From: Phycisphaerales bacterium UBA1161
Lineage (GTDB): Bacteria; Planctomycetota; Phycisphaerae; Tepidisphaerales; Tepidisphaeraceae
NCBI GenBank assembly: GCA_002311745.1
Contig: DBZL01000075.1
Location: 1-12,449 of the forward strand
Direction of reading: 5' to 3'
DNA: 12,449 bases
In this document: positions 7,409 to 12,449 of the stretch, piece by piece
Layout of the letters: each line of letters opens with the position of its first letter
Position numbering within the stretch: the first letter of the stretch is position 1
Notes under the pieces: model-generated
What the model was told of the DNA's origin: nothing
Databases searched by the model: none
What the model saw: the letters and a program-made list of their open reading frames with translations, nothing else
Made by a program: the position numbers and the translations under genes

Positions 7409-8095
7409 ATGGATCAGCTCCGACCGGATCTCGTGCCCCATCCCGCCGTCCGGCGGCTGAGCCTCTACCTCCGCCAGCTCGAACTCTTCCGCCGCAAAGA
7501 CCGCCGAACCGTCTCCAGCAAACAGTTGGGCCAAAGCCTCAGCTTCACCGACGCCCAGGTCCGCAAAGACCTGGCCTATTTCGGGCAATTCGGACATCCC
7601 GGCGTCGGCTACCGCGTGGACGATCTAATCGCGCGCGTCCGGCACATCTTGGGCACTGATAAAATCTGGAGCGTGCTTCTGGTCGGCGCCGGCAACCTCG
7701 GCCGCGCCCTCATGGCCTACAACGGCTTCGACGCCAAGGGATTTCGCCTCGTCGCCGTCTTCGACGCCGATCCGGCCAAGATCGGCAAGCGCCAAGGCCC
7801 TTTTCCCGGTTCCACGCCCGCCGATAAACGCTCGTTTGTCATTCAGCCCCTTTCGCAGTTGAAGGAAACGACCGAAAAACAGGGTATTCGCCTGGCGATC
7901 CTGGCCGTCCCCGCCGACGCCGCCCAGGAGGTCGCCGACCGACTCGTCGAAGCCGGCATCCGCGGCATCCTGAACTTCGCCCCCGTCTCGCTCAACGTCC
8001 CCCACGAGATCGCCCTCAACGCCGTCGACCTGGCCGTGCAATTGGAGCAGCTCTCGTTTCTGGCGAACTTCTCCGCCCTAAGCCGGCCTGCCTAA
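7409..8095 (+). CDS. rex: Redox-sensing transcriptional repressor Rex
   Basis: Homodimeric repressor that binds DNA when NADH is low and lets go when NADH rises, typically controlling fermentation and respiration genes. The 228-residue protein has an N-terminal winged helix (about 12-80) with AQVRKDLAYFGQFG (49-62), the Rex signature around the recognition helix, and GVGYRVDDL. The Rossmann NAD(H)-binding domain starts with VGAGNLG at 92-98. GIRGILNFAPVSLNVP and the C-terminal HEIALNAVDLAVQLEQLSF, the domain-swap helix region, close the protein. Length and motif order match Bacillus and Thermus Rex closely. The ATG has only a weak GAAG before it. No Rex-type operator is visible upstream, so its targets are not shown by this window. 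It ends in a strong inverted-repeat terminator shared with the convergent protease gene. Confidence 0.95.
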   Translation: MDQLRPDLVPHPAVRRLSLYLRQLELFRRKDRRTVSSKQLGQSLSFTDAQVRKDLAYFGQFGHPGVGYRVDDLIARVRHILGTDKIWSVLLVGAGNLGRALMAYNGFDAKGFRLVAVFDADPAKIGKRQGPFPGSTPADKRSFVIQPLSQLKETTEKQGIRLAILAVPADAAQEVADRLVEAGIRGILNFAPVSLNVPHEIALNAVDLAVQLEQLSFLANFSALSRPA

Positions 8096-8103
8096 ACCAA
8101 TGC

Positions 8104-8120
8104 AACCGCAGAGGCGCAGA
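8104..8120. repeat. Dispersed intergenic repeat, copy 1
   Basis: AACCGCAGAGGCGCAGA, made of the unit CGCAGAG repeated with 8-bp spacing. It aligns without gaps to AACCGCGAAGACGCGAA at 11670 and AACCACGGAGGCACGGA at 12433, and every difference is A versus G. It directly abuts the inverted repeat at 8120-8173. Confidence 0.5.
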
Positions 8121-8173
8121 AAAAAGGGGTCCTGACCCCCTTTTTTGAGAAAGGGGGTCAGGACCCCTTTTTT
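8120..8173. terminator. Perfect 24-bp inverted repeat, bidirectional terminator of rex and the protease gene
   Basis: Arms 8120-8143 and 8150-8173 are exact reverse complements, each with an A6 or T6 outer end, around the loop TTTGAG. On both strands the transcript would form a very stable GC-centred hairpin running into six U. This suits the tail-to-tail genes rex (ends 8095) and the protease gene (ends 8210). Each arm is also nearly self-complementary (GGGGTC-CT-GACCCC inside A/T runs), so the DNA could instead form two adjacent smaller hairpins. That pattern also occurs in REP-like palindromic repeats. Confidence 0.8.
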
Positions 8174-8209
8174 GTCCCGGCGCCTCGAGCGGTTGCCTTT
8201 TGGGGGCTT

Positions 8210-9715
8210 CTACTTCGGCACCGAGACGACCTGTGTAGCCGTCGAGGCGGTTTGAACCGTGCACTGCTCGGGAGGAAGATCGTTCAGAATCCGTTGCATC
8301 TCCAGCAGCGACGTGACCGGGCGGTTGCCGATGGACGTGATGACGCTGCCTGCGGCGATGCCTTGCTTTTTCAGCGGGCTGTCGTTGGCGATCGAGACCA
8401 CCAGCAACCCCGCGACGTGCTTGTCTTTTCCAGCGGCCTGGATCGCGCCGGCGCCGCCCCAATTGCTCGGGATCGGGCCCAGCACCGTGCCGCGCCAGTG
8501 CAGGCGCTGGTTCTGGCTCGACACCGCATACTGAACCGGCCGTTTGATCGGCGCTATCTTCACGTTCATCCAGTGTCCATCCCGCAGCACGCGCAGTTGC
8601 GCGGCGATCCCGATGGGGGCCGAGCCGACCATGCGAACGAACTGGTCGCTGTCGGCCAGGTCCTGCCCGTTGAATTGCGTGACGATGTCGCCGGCTCGCA
8701 GCGCGCCGGGCGCACTTGCCGGACAATCCGCCTCGACCGATTCAATCCGCACGCCCAGGTCGGCCGCCAAGCCCATGTCCAGCCGCTCGCCGATCGTCGG
8801 CGTCGTGACGATCACGCCGAAGTATCCGTAAATGACCTCCCGCCCCTGCTGCAGGTCGCCGATTTCCGTCAGAAGTTGCGGCGTGATGGGGATGGCAAAG
8901 CCGATGCCGTTGGTTTGCTTCTGCGGCAGGATGACCGCGGTGTCGACGCCGATCACATCACCGTTGAGATCGAACAGCGGCCCGCCGCTGTTGCCGGGAT
9001 TGATCGGCGCCGTCGTCTGGATCAGGTGCGAATAGAGCCGGTTTTCGCGCGTGGCCAGACGCGGCAAAGCGCGGTCGACGGCGCTGATGACGCCCACGCT
9101 CAGGGCCATTTCCCCTTCGGTCGCCAAGCCGTAGGGATTGCCCAGGGTGATTACCCACTGCCCGCGCCGGCTCGCGGCGGAACTGAAATGCACGGTGGGC
9201 AATTGGCTGGCCGGGATTTTCAGCACCGCCAAATCCGCACGCGGGTCCGAGCCCACCACCAGGGCCGGATACACTTTGCGGTCGTCCGTCGTCACCCAGA
9301 ATTGCTCCGACTCCTCGATGACGTGCTCGTTGGTCAGCACGTAGCCGTCGGAGTCGAAGACAAACCCGGTGCCGACCGTCCGCGTGGTCTTGCCCAGAAC
9401 ATCCTGCAGTTTGTGGCCGTTCATTTCGGTGGCGCGGTACGCGGCGTCGCCATCGCAGGCCGTTTCGGCCGCCGAGATCGCCACCACCGCGGGCGCCACG
9501 CGCCGGGCCACGGCCTGGAATTTCTCCTGCAGCCCGGCCAGATCCAGCGTATCGCCCGCCTCGAGCATCTGCGGCTCGGCCACCGGCCGCGTGGAACCGG
9601 CCAGCGCCTCCTGGGCCATCGGCCGACGCGTCCGCAGGCTCAGCACGCTTAGCACCGCCAAGCCCGCCATTAGCACCGTCAACCACCGGCCGCAACGAAA
9701 CAAGGGACCTCCCAT
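8210..9715 (-). CDS. HtrA/Deg-family periplasmic serine protease with two PDZ domains
   Basis: Secreted or membrane-tethered quality-control protease, 501 residues. The N-terminus has RCGR followed by a hydrophobic run (about 10-26), a signal peptide or anchor. The trypsin-like domain carries the full triad: H131 in LTNEHVIE, D161 in RADLAVLKI and S243 in NPGNSGGPL. A first PDZ domain lies at about 295-390 (LGVRIESV, GALRAGDIVTQFNG). A second, more divergent one (about 403-498) has AGLLVVSI and GIAAGSVITSIGNRPV. I chose the ATG at 9715 because GGGA lies 9 nt upstream and the signal sequence begins there. The frame is open to 9841 but would run back through the recA terminator. It follows recA in the same direction but is cut off by that terminator, so it should have its own promoter, which I could not identify. 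Confidence 0.92.
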   Translation of the reverse strand: MGGPLFRCGRWLTVLMAGLAVLSVLSLRTRRPMAQEALAGSTRPVAEPQMLEAGDTLDLAGLQEKFQAVARRVAPAVVAISAAETACDGDAAYRATEMNGHKLQDVLGKTTRTVGTGFVFDSDGYVLTNEHVIEESEQFWVTTDDRKVYPALVVGSDPRADLAVLKIPASQLPTVHFSSAASRRGQWVITLGNPYGLATEGEMALSVGVISAVDRALPRLATRENRLYSHLIQTTAPINPGNSGGPLFDLNGDVIGVDTAVILPQKQTNGIGFAIPITPQLLTEIGDLQQGREVIYGYFGVIVTTPTIGERLDMGLAADLGVRIESVEADCPASAPGALRAGDIVTQFNGQDLADSDQFVRMVGSAPIGIAAQLRVLRDGHWMNVKIAPIKRPVQYAVSSQNQRLHWRGTVLGPIPSNWGGAGAIQAAGKDKHVAGLLVVSIANDSPLKKQGIAAGSVITSIGNRPVTSLLEMQRILNDLPPEQCTVQTASTATQVVSVPK

Positions 9716-9739
9716 GCACAGTTCCCAAACCACAAACGT

Positions 9740-9753
9740 CGATATCAATATCG
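9740..9753. repeat. Palindrome CGATAT-CA-ATATCG upstream of the protease gene
   Basis: A 6-bp inverted repeat with a 2-bp centre lies 25 bp upstream of the protease ATG, the only AT-rich spot in the recA-protease gap. On the minus strand it overlaps GATATT, which could serve as a weak -10. It could be an operator for this stress protease, but nothing links it to a known regulator. Confidence 0.3.
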
Positions 9754-9804
9754 GACGCCAGGCCGGCCGAACTTTGCCCCCTCCCGGATTTGGCATCAGA
9801 CCAG

Positions 9805-9834
9805 CAAAAAAGCCGCACGGCGAGCGTGCGGCTT
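9805..9834 (-). terminator. Rho-independent terminator of recA
   Basis: On the minus strand AAGCCGCACG (9834-9825) pairs perfectly with CGTGCGGCTT (9819-9810) around a 5-nt loop, and a run of six T follows (9811-9806). The stem lies about 28 bp after the recA stop. It is a canonical intrinsic terminator and separates recA transcription from the protease gene. Confidence 0.92.
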
Positions 9835-9862
9835 GGGACATATCGATGGCGGCGAATCGGCT

Positions 9863-11002
9863 TTATGGCTCGGCCACCCCCGCGGCGCTTGCCTTTTTGT
9901 CATCCAGCAGACCCTTGCTCCGCAATACCTCCTGGCGGATCTCCTCCGCCACGTCCTTATTGGCAGCCAGAAATTGCTTGGCCGTCTCGCGCCCCTGGCC
10001 CAGGCGAACGCTCTTATAGTTGAACCACGCCCCGCTCTTCTCCACGATGTTGCCTAGCACCGCCAGATCGAGCAGGTCCCCCTCGTAGCTGATGCCGTGG
10101 TCGAACATGATGTCGAACTCCGCGTCGCGGAACGGCGGCGCGACCTTGTTTTTCACCACCCTTGCCCGCGTCCGGCAGCCGATGGAAACCTCCCCCTCCT
10201 TGATCGTGCCTGTCCGCCGCACGTCGATGCGCACGGAGGCATAGAACTTGAGCGCCCGCCCGCCGGGGGTCGTCTCCGGATTGCCGAACATCACCCCGAT
10301 CTTCTCGCGAATCTGGTTGATAAAAATCACCGTGGCCCGGCTCTTGGCGATCGCGCCGGTGAGCTTGCGCATCGCCTGGCTCATCAACCGCGCCTGCAAA
10401 CCGACGTGGCTGTCGCCCATCTCCCCCTCGATCTCCGCCCGCGGAATCAATGCCGCCACCGAGTCCACCGCAATGACATCCACCGCGTTGGACCGCACCA
10501 GCAACTCGCAAATCTCCAGGGCCTGCTCGCCGGTATCGGGCTGCGAGACCAGCAGATCATCCAGCCGCACGCCCAACCGTTTGGCCCAAGACGGGTCCAG
10601 GGCGTGCTCGGCATCGATGAACGCCGCCACGCCACCGGCCTTTTGCGCGTTGGCGATGATGTGCAGGGTCAGCGTCGTTTTGCCGCTGGACTCCGGCCCG
10701 AAAATCTCCGCCACGCGTCCGCGCGGCACCCCGTTGCCGCCCAGGGCGATGTCCAGGCCCAGCGACCCAGTGGGTATACCGTCCACTGTAGCCCTCTGAT
10801 CGCCGTCCAGCTTCATGACCGCCCCCTTGCCAAACTGCTTTTCGATCTGCTGTACGGCCCGGCTCAGGGCCGATTCGCGGCCCGCATCGCGCTTAGACAT
10901 TTCCGCCGCCGCCCCGCGTCCCGATACATCGATTTGCACAACGCTTACGCCCTGCAAAGAAGGGTCCTTCTTCGCGTCCGTCTTTTCGAGGGACTTATTC
11001 AC
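9863..11002 (-). CDS. recA: Recombinase RecA
   Basis: ATP-dependent recombinase that forms filaments on single-stranded DNA, drives strand exchange and triggers LexA self-cleavage. The 379-residue protein has Walker [10 protein letters not shown] at 102-110, the catalytic E132 in [10 protein letters not shown], Walker B VDVIAVD (174-180), L1 around [17 protein letters not shown], and L2 from INQIREKIG through GNPETTPGG. The C-terminal domain ends in an Ala/Asp/Lys-rich tail. The start is GTG at 11002, with AAGGAG placed 6 nt upstream. The next ATG (10900, residue 35) begins where most RecA proteins begin ([11 protein letters not shown]) but lacks a ribosome site. The protein thus seems to carry a 34-residue N-terminal extension rich in Lys, Asp and Gly. 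It has its own promoter with a likely LexA site, and ends in a strong terminator. Confidence 0.97.
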   Translation of the reverse strand: MNKSLEKTDAKKDPSLQGVSVVQIDVSGRGAAAEMSKRDAGRESALSRAVQQIEKQFGKGAVMKLDGDQRATVDGIPTGSLGLDIALGGNGVPRGRVAEIFGPESSGKTTLTLHIIANAQKAGGVAAFIDAEHALDPSWAKRLGVRLDDLLVSQPDTGEQALEICELLVRSNAVDVIAVDSVAALIPRAEIEGEMGDSHVGLQARLMSQAMRKLTGAIAKSRATVIFINQIREKIGVMFGNPETTPGGRALKFYASVRIDVRRTGTIKEGEVSIGCRTRARVVKNKVAPPFRDAEFDIMFDHGISYEGDLLDLAVLGNIVEKSGAWFNYKSVRLGQGRETAKQFLAANKDVAEEIRQEVLRSKGLLDDKKASAAGVAEP

Positions 11003-11008
11003 GGGAGT

Positions 11009-11042
11009 CTCCTTTTCGCCGGGTATCTTGGTCAGCCGGCGA
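11009..11042 (-). promoter_or_regulatory. recA ribosome binding site with adjoining stem-loop
   Basis: CTCCTT at 11009-11014 is AAGGAG on the minus strand, 6 nt before the GTG start, and decides that start. One base further upstream a 7-bp perfect stem (TCGCCGG 11016-11022 with CCGGCGA 11036-11042, 13-nt loop) sits in the leader. Such a hairpin could limit ribosome access or protect the mRNA. Confidence 0.55.
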
Positions 11043-11142
11043 GCTATGGCGGTGACTTAGAGGCGGGCAAAACCGACGGCCGATCGGCAGGTCAATTTCG
11101 CCCACCTAAACTGAACTCGACGGAAGTCACCATACCGTCCCT

Positions 11143-11157
11143 GTTCAGTATTTGTTC
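11143..11157 (-). promoter_or_regulatory. Putative LexA operator (GAAC-N7-GAAC direct repeat) at recA
   Basis: On the minus strand 11157-11143 reads GAAC-AAATACT-GAAC. The two tetramers are in direct, not inverted, orientation with exactly seven bases between. That is the published SOS-box architecture of Alphaproteobacteria. It begins 3 bp downstream of the -10 box and would cover the transcription start, a classic repressor position. Assignment to LexA is by analogy, since lexA is not in the window. Confidence 0.6.
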
Positions 11158-11160
11158 GGT

Positions 11161-11188
11161 ATTGTATAAGCTTCGGTTTTCTTGGCAA
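11161..11188 (-). promoter_or_regulatory. Sigma70-like promoter of recA
   Basis: On the minus strand TTGCCA (11188-11183, 5 of 6) is followed after 16 nt by TACAAT (11166-11161, 5 of 6). Transcription would start near 11154, giving a leader of about 150 nt before the GTG. The leader holds one 13-codon ORF starting MVTSVEF near 11132 and the stem-loop at 11016-11042; I see no known riboswitch. Confidence 0.6.
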
Positions 11189-11215
11189 GTGAAATTCAGA
11201 GAAAATTTTTCGCCC

Positions 11216-11320
11216 CTATTTCCCCCGGAAATGTGCGGCCGTGACGTACATCGGGCCGTGCTGGTCCAGGTGGCTCTGGATCAGTGCAAATTCCTCCACC
11301 TCCCATGACGGACCTGCCGC
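11216..11320 (-). pseudogene. Detached copy of the thpR 3' end
   Basis: Positions 11227-11320 align without gaps to 11864-11957, the end of thpR, with about 85 of 94 bases identical. Read on the minus strand the thpR frame is preserved and encodes AAGPSWEVEEFALIQSHLDQ, then HGPMYVTAAHFRGK and its own TAG at 11218-11216. The intact gene reads AAGPSWDVEEFALIQSHLDQ, then RGPTYIRAAHFPA. Several of the nine differences change the amino acid (D/E, R/H, T/M, I/V, R/T, P/R), as expected for a drifting relic. There is no start codon or upstream part. The similarity stops 2 bp before the stop codon of the neighbouring Phd-like gene. Confidence 0.85.
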
Positions 11321-11321
11321 T

Positions 11322-11567
11322 CTAAGCGCTAAACCGGCGTTTGACTTCATCCAGCGGGACGAGCTTCGTCTGTTGTACCCTGGCATCCAACAACTTCATC
11401 AGTTTCGGGTTCGCCCGAGTGCGGGCCACTTCTAAGTCGAATTCGTCGATCGCCACCAGCAAAAATTCCCTCCCGTCGGCAAGACGAACGACAAGATCAT
11501 CCTCGCCAGCCTGATCGAGCAGGCTGGCGATGTCTTTGGACACGCTGGGCAGATCGATGGTCTTCAT
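11322..11567 (-). CDS. Small Phd/YefM-like antitoxin-type protein, no visible toxin partner
   Basis: 81 residues beginning MKTIDLPSVSKDIASLLDQA. The layout resembles Phd/YefM-type antitoxins and their orphan relatives: an N-terminal part like the DNA-binding fold (about 1-50, with VVRLADGREFLLVAIDEFD), then an acidic and basic helical tail (ARTRANPKLMKLLDARVQ, ending KRRFSA) that in antitoxins wraps the toxin. No toxin gene adjoins it. The frame runs open to 11723, but that extension is translated repeat DNA, and the ATG at 11567 begins the plausible protein. There is no good Shine-Dalgarno. A possible TAAAAT at 11586-11581 would put the transcription start only about 7 nt before the ATG. Codon choice is less GC-biased than in neighbours (CTT, GAT, TTG, TTA, GTA). 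It lies between the two thpR 3' end copies, so it may be a late arrival. Family assignment is moderate. Confidence 0.6.
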   Translation of the reverse strand: MKTIDLPSVSKDIASLLDQAGEDDLVVRLADGREFLLVAIDEFDLEVARTRANPKLMKLLDARVQQTKLVPLDEVKRRFSA

Positions 11568-11580
11568 AGATCGTAGTTTG

Positions 11581-11609
11581 ATTTTATCCCCGATTGTCGC
11601 TGCCTGAAA
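11581..11609 (-). promoter_or_regulatory. Weak promoter candidate of the Phd-like gene
   Basis: On the minus strand TAAAAT (11586-11581, 5 of 6) follows TTTCAG (11609-11604, 3 of 6) after 17 nt. The transcript would begin about 7 nt before the ATG at 11567, nearly leaderless, which would suit the missing ribosome site. Confidence 0.25.
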
Positions 11610-11669
11610 GGCGACGGCCTGATTCGATCTGTGCCGAGTACGCCCAAGGTTCCGGGAGCAGAGAAAAAC

Positions 11670-11801
11670 AACCGCGAAGACGCGAAGGGCGCGAAGGAAA
11701 GCACGAAGGAACGACCAGAGCAATGAAGATTGAATTGATTAGTCTGGTCCCTCCCTTGGTCTTCTTGGTGTCTTGCTTCGCGCCCTTCGCGTCTTCGCGG
11801 T
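11670..11801. repeat. Large palindromic intergenic repeat (copy 2 of the AACC family)
   Basis: CCGCGAAG at 11672 opens a 25-bp arm (11672-11696) whose exact reverse complement is at 11776-11800; one further A:T pair (11671/11801) makes 26 bp. Inside, GACCAGA (11713-11719) pairs with TCTGGTC (11743-11749). The whole can fold into a long branched hairpin in DNA or RNA. The arm itself consists of CGCGAAG units spaced 8-9 bp apart. It lies between thpR and the Phd-like gene and could attenuate read-through. The small frames across it (PFASSRS, RALRVFAVV) are typical repeat translations, not proteins. Confidence 0.8.
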
Positions 11802-11855
11802 CTGTTCTTGTCCTGTCGAGAGTTATAGGTTCTCCCGGATTTTTGGGCACACCCT

Positions 11856-12407
11856 CTATGCCGGGAAATGTGCGGCCCGGATGTACGTCGGGCCGCGCTG
11901 GTCCAGGTGGCTCTGAATCAGTGCAAATTCCTCCACGTCCCATGACGGACCCGCGGCCATGGGCGCGATGGCGGCCGCGGCGCGATCCCGCGTGTCGCGT
12001 TCGGTGCGCTCCTTGACCCGCCCGATCGTCACATGCGGCGTCCAAGGGCGATGCTCCAGGGCAAATCCAACATCGTGACAAGCCGTGTCGATCTGCTTGG
12101 CCAAATCCACGCAGCGGCCTTCGGCATCGGCCATGGCCGCGGCCACGATGCGGATGAGGCCGTGCGGTGGAAAACAGACCACCCCGCTCACGCTCAGTTG
12201 AATCGGCTGCTCGATCTGGATCGTCCGCAGCCCTTCGATGACTCGCGGCACATCCGCATCCAGCGTTTCGCCCAAAAATTTGAGCGTCACGTGCAACTGC
12301 TCACTCTTCGTCCAGCGCGCGGGAATCACCGGCCGCAGCGCATCCTGCATCCGCTGCAAGTGCTGACGGACGACTTCAGGCAATTCAATCGCAACAAAGA
12401 GCCGCAT
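11856..12407 (-). CDS. thpR: RNA 2',3'-cyclic phosphodiesterase (2'-5' RNA ligase family)
   Basis: Member of the 2H phosphoesterase superfamily, which opens 2',3'-cyclic phosphate ends of RNA and, in reverse, can join tRNA halves by 2'-5' linkage. The 183-residue protein has both signature motifs: H39-V-T41 (LHVTLKFLGE) and H125-V-T127 (PHVTIGRV). Their spacing is normal, and it opens with the characteristic MRLFVAIELP. I chose the ATG at 12407 because it starts the conserved domain. The longer frame to 12446 would add residues encoded by repeat DNA. No Shine-Dalgarno is seen. thpR/ligT next to recA occurs elsewhere, for instance in the cinA-ligT-recA cluster of Deinococcus. Here a Phd-like gene and repeats intervene. 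A copy of its last 94 bp survives beside the recA promoter. Confidence 0.93.
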   Translation of the reverse strand: MRLFVAIELPEVVRQHLQRMQDALRPVIPARWTKSEQLHVTLKFLGETLDADVPRVIEGLRTIQIEQPIQLSVSGVVCFPPHGLIRIVAAAMADAEGRCVDLAKQIDTACHDVGFALEHRPWTPHVTIGRVKERTERDTRDRAAAAIAPMAAGPSWDVEEFALIQSHLDQRGPTYIRAAHFPA

Positions 12408-12432
12408 TGGTAAAACACAAAAAACAAAATTT

Positions 12433-12449
12433 AACCACGGAGGCACGGA
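12433..12449. repeat. Dispersed intergenic repeat, copy 3 (cut by the window edge)
   Basis: AACCACGGAGGCACGGA, made of the unit CACGGAG at 8-bp spacing, aligns gaplessly with the copies at 8104 and 11670. Only A/G exchanges separate them. It lies 26 bp upstream of the thpR start and continues past the window end. Confidence 0.55.

Noticed and set aside
8252..9652. Open frame of 466 codons antisense to the HtrA protease
   Set aside because: Low-complexity Arg/His/Asp-rich product with no recognisable domain, opposite a protease with an intact triad.
9716..9841. Start at 9841 for the protease
   Set aside because: The frame would be read through the recA terminator hairpin, and the extra residues precede the signal sequence. 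The ATG at 9715 has a ribosome site.
10097..11308. Open frame of 403 codons antisense to recA and its leader
   Set aside because: Shadow of recA; it crosses the recA promoter and the thpR relic, and has no plausible start or domain.
11321..11863. A complete mobile element between the thpR 3' end copies
   Set aside because: No transposase or integrase, no terminal inverted repeats at the borders, and the flanking repeats are about 10% diverged. I report the duplication but cannot call it an element.
11594..12016. Plus-strand frame of 140 codons over the palindrome and the thpR end
   Set aside because: Its protein is translated repeat DNA (PFASSRS type) plus antisense of thpR.
1..12449. A new multi-gene defence or biosynthetic system
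   Set aside because: All but two or three small features fall in well-known housekeeping families with conventional motifs, and no cluster of unfamiliar genes is present.

Overview
The window is a gene-dense, GC-rich bacterial chromosome segment, most likely from a planctomycete, perhaps of the Phycisphaerae. That placement is an inference. It rests on the protein set, very strong G/C preference at third codon positions, and scattered intergenic repeats of the AACCgCgaAGaCgCgaAG type, which I recall as common in that group. No phage, CRISPR array, rRNA, tRNA or intact insertion sequence is visible. Nearly all genes belong to recognisable housekeeping families, and I do not see a convincing undescribed multi-gene system. 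The unusual material is in the intergenic regions.

Layout. Positions 107-1922 (+) hold a membrane PIN-TRAM protein (YacL-like) and ispD, 7 bp apart, as in the yacL-ispD pair of Firmicutes. Positions 1998-4571 (+) hold a large alpha-glucan phosphorylase. It converges, with a 25-bp gap, on a minus-strand pair (6988-4597): a cephalosporin-C deacetylase/acetyl-xylan esterase followed 10 bp later by xseA. Upstream of the esterase is a 420-bp region (6989-7408) with two divergent promoter candidates, an inverted repeat between them, and a probable leaderless gene for a 27-residue membrane peptide. Then comes rex (7409-8095, +), which converges on an HtrA-type protease gene (9715-8210, -). A perfect 24-bp inverted repeat, probably a bidirectional terminator, lies between them.

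The right third is transcribed leftwards: thpR (12407-11856), a small Phd-like protein gene (11567-11322), recA (11002-9863) and then the protease gene. recA ends in a textbook terminator. It appears to have its own sigma70-type promoter, with a GAAC-N7-GAAC direct repeat over the expected transcription start, which is the LexA-site architecture of Alphaproteobacteria. thpR next to recA is an arrangement known elsewhere. Here the interval has been disturbed: a 94-bp, about 90% identical copy of the thpR 3' end lies just upstream of the recA promoter. The Phd-like gene and a large palindromic repeat sit between the two copies.

Functionally the genes are mixed: isoprenoid precursor synthesis (IspD), glycogen/maltodextrin breakdown (phosphorylase), deacetylation of a sugar ester or similar substrate (esterase), NADH/NAD+ sensing (Rex), envelope protein quality control (HtrA), DNA repair (RecA, XseA) and RNA end processing (ThpR).
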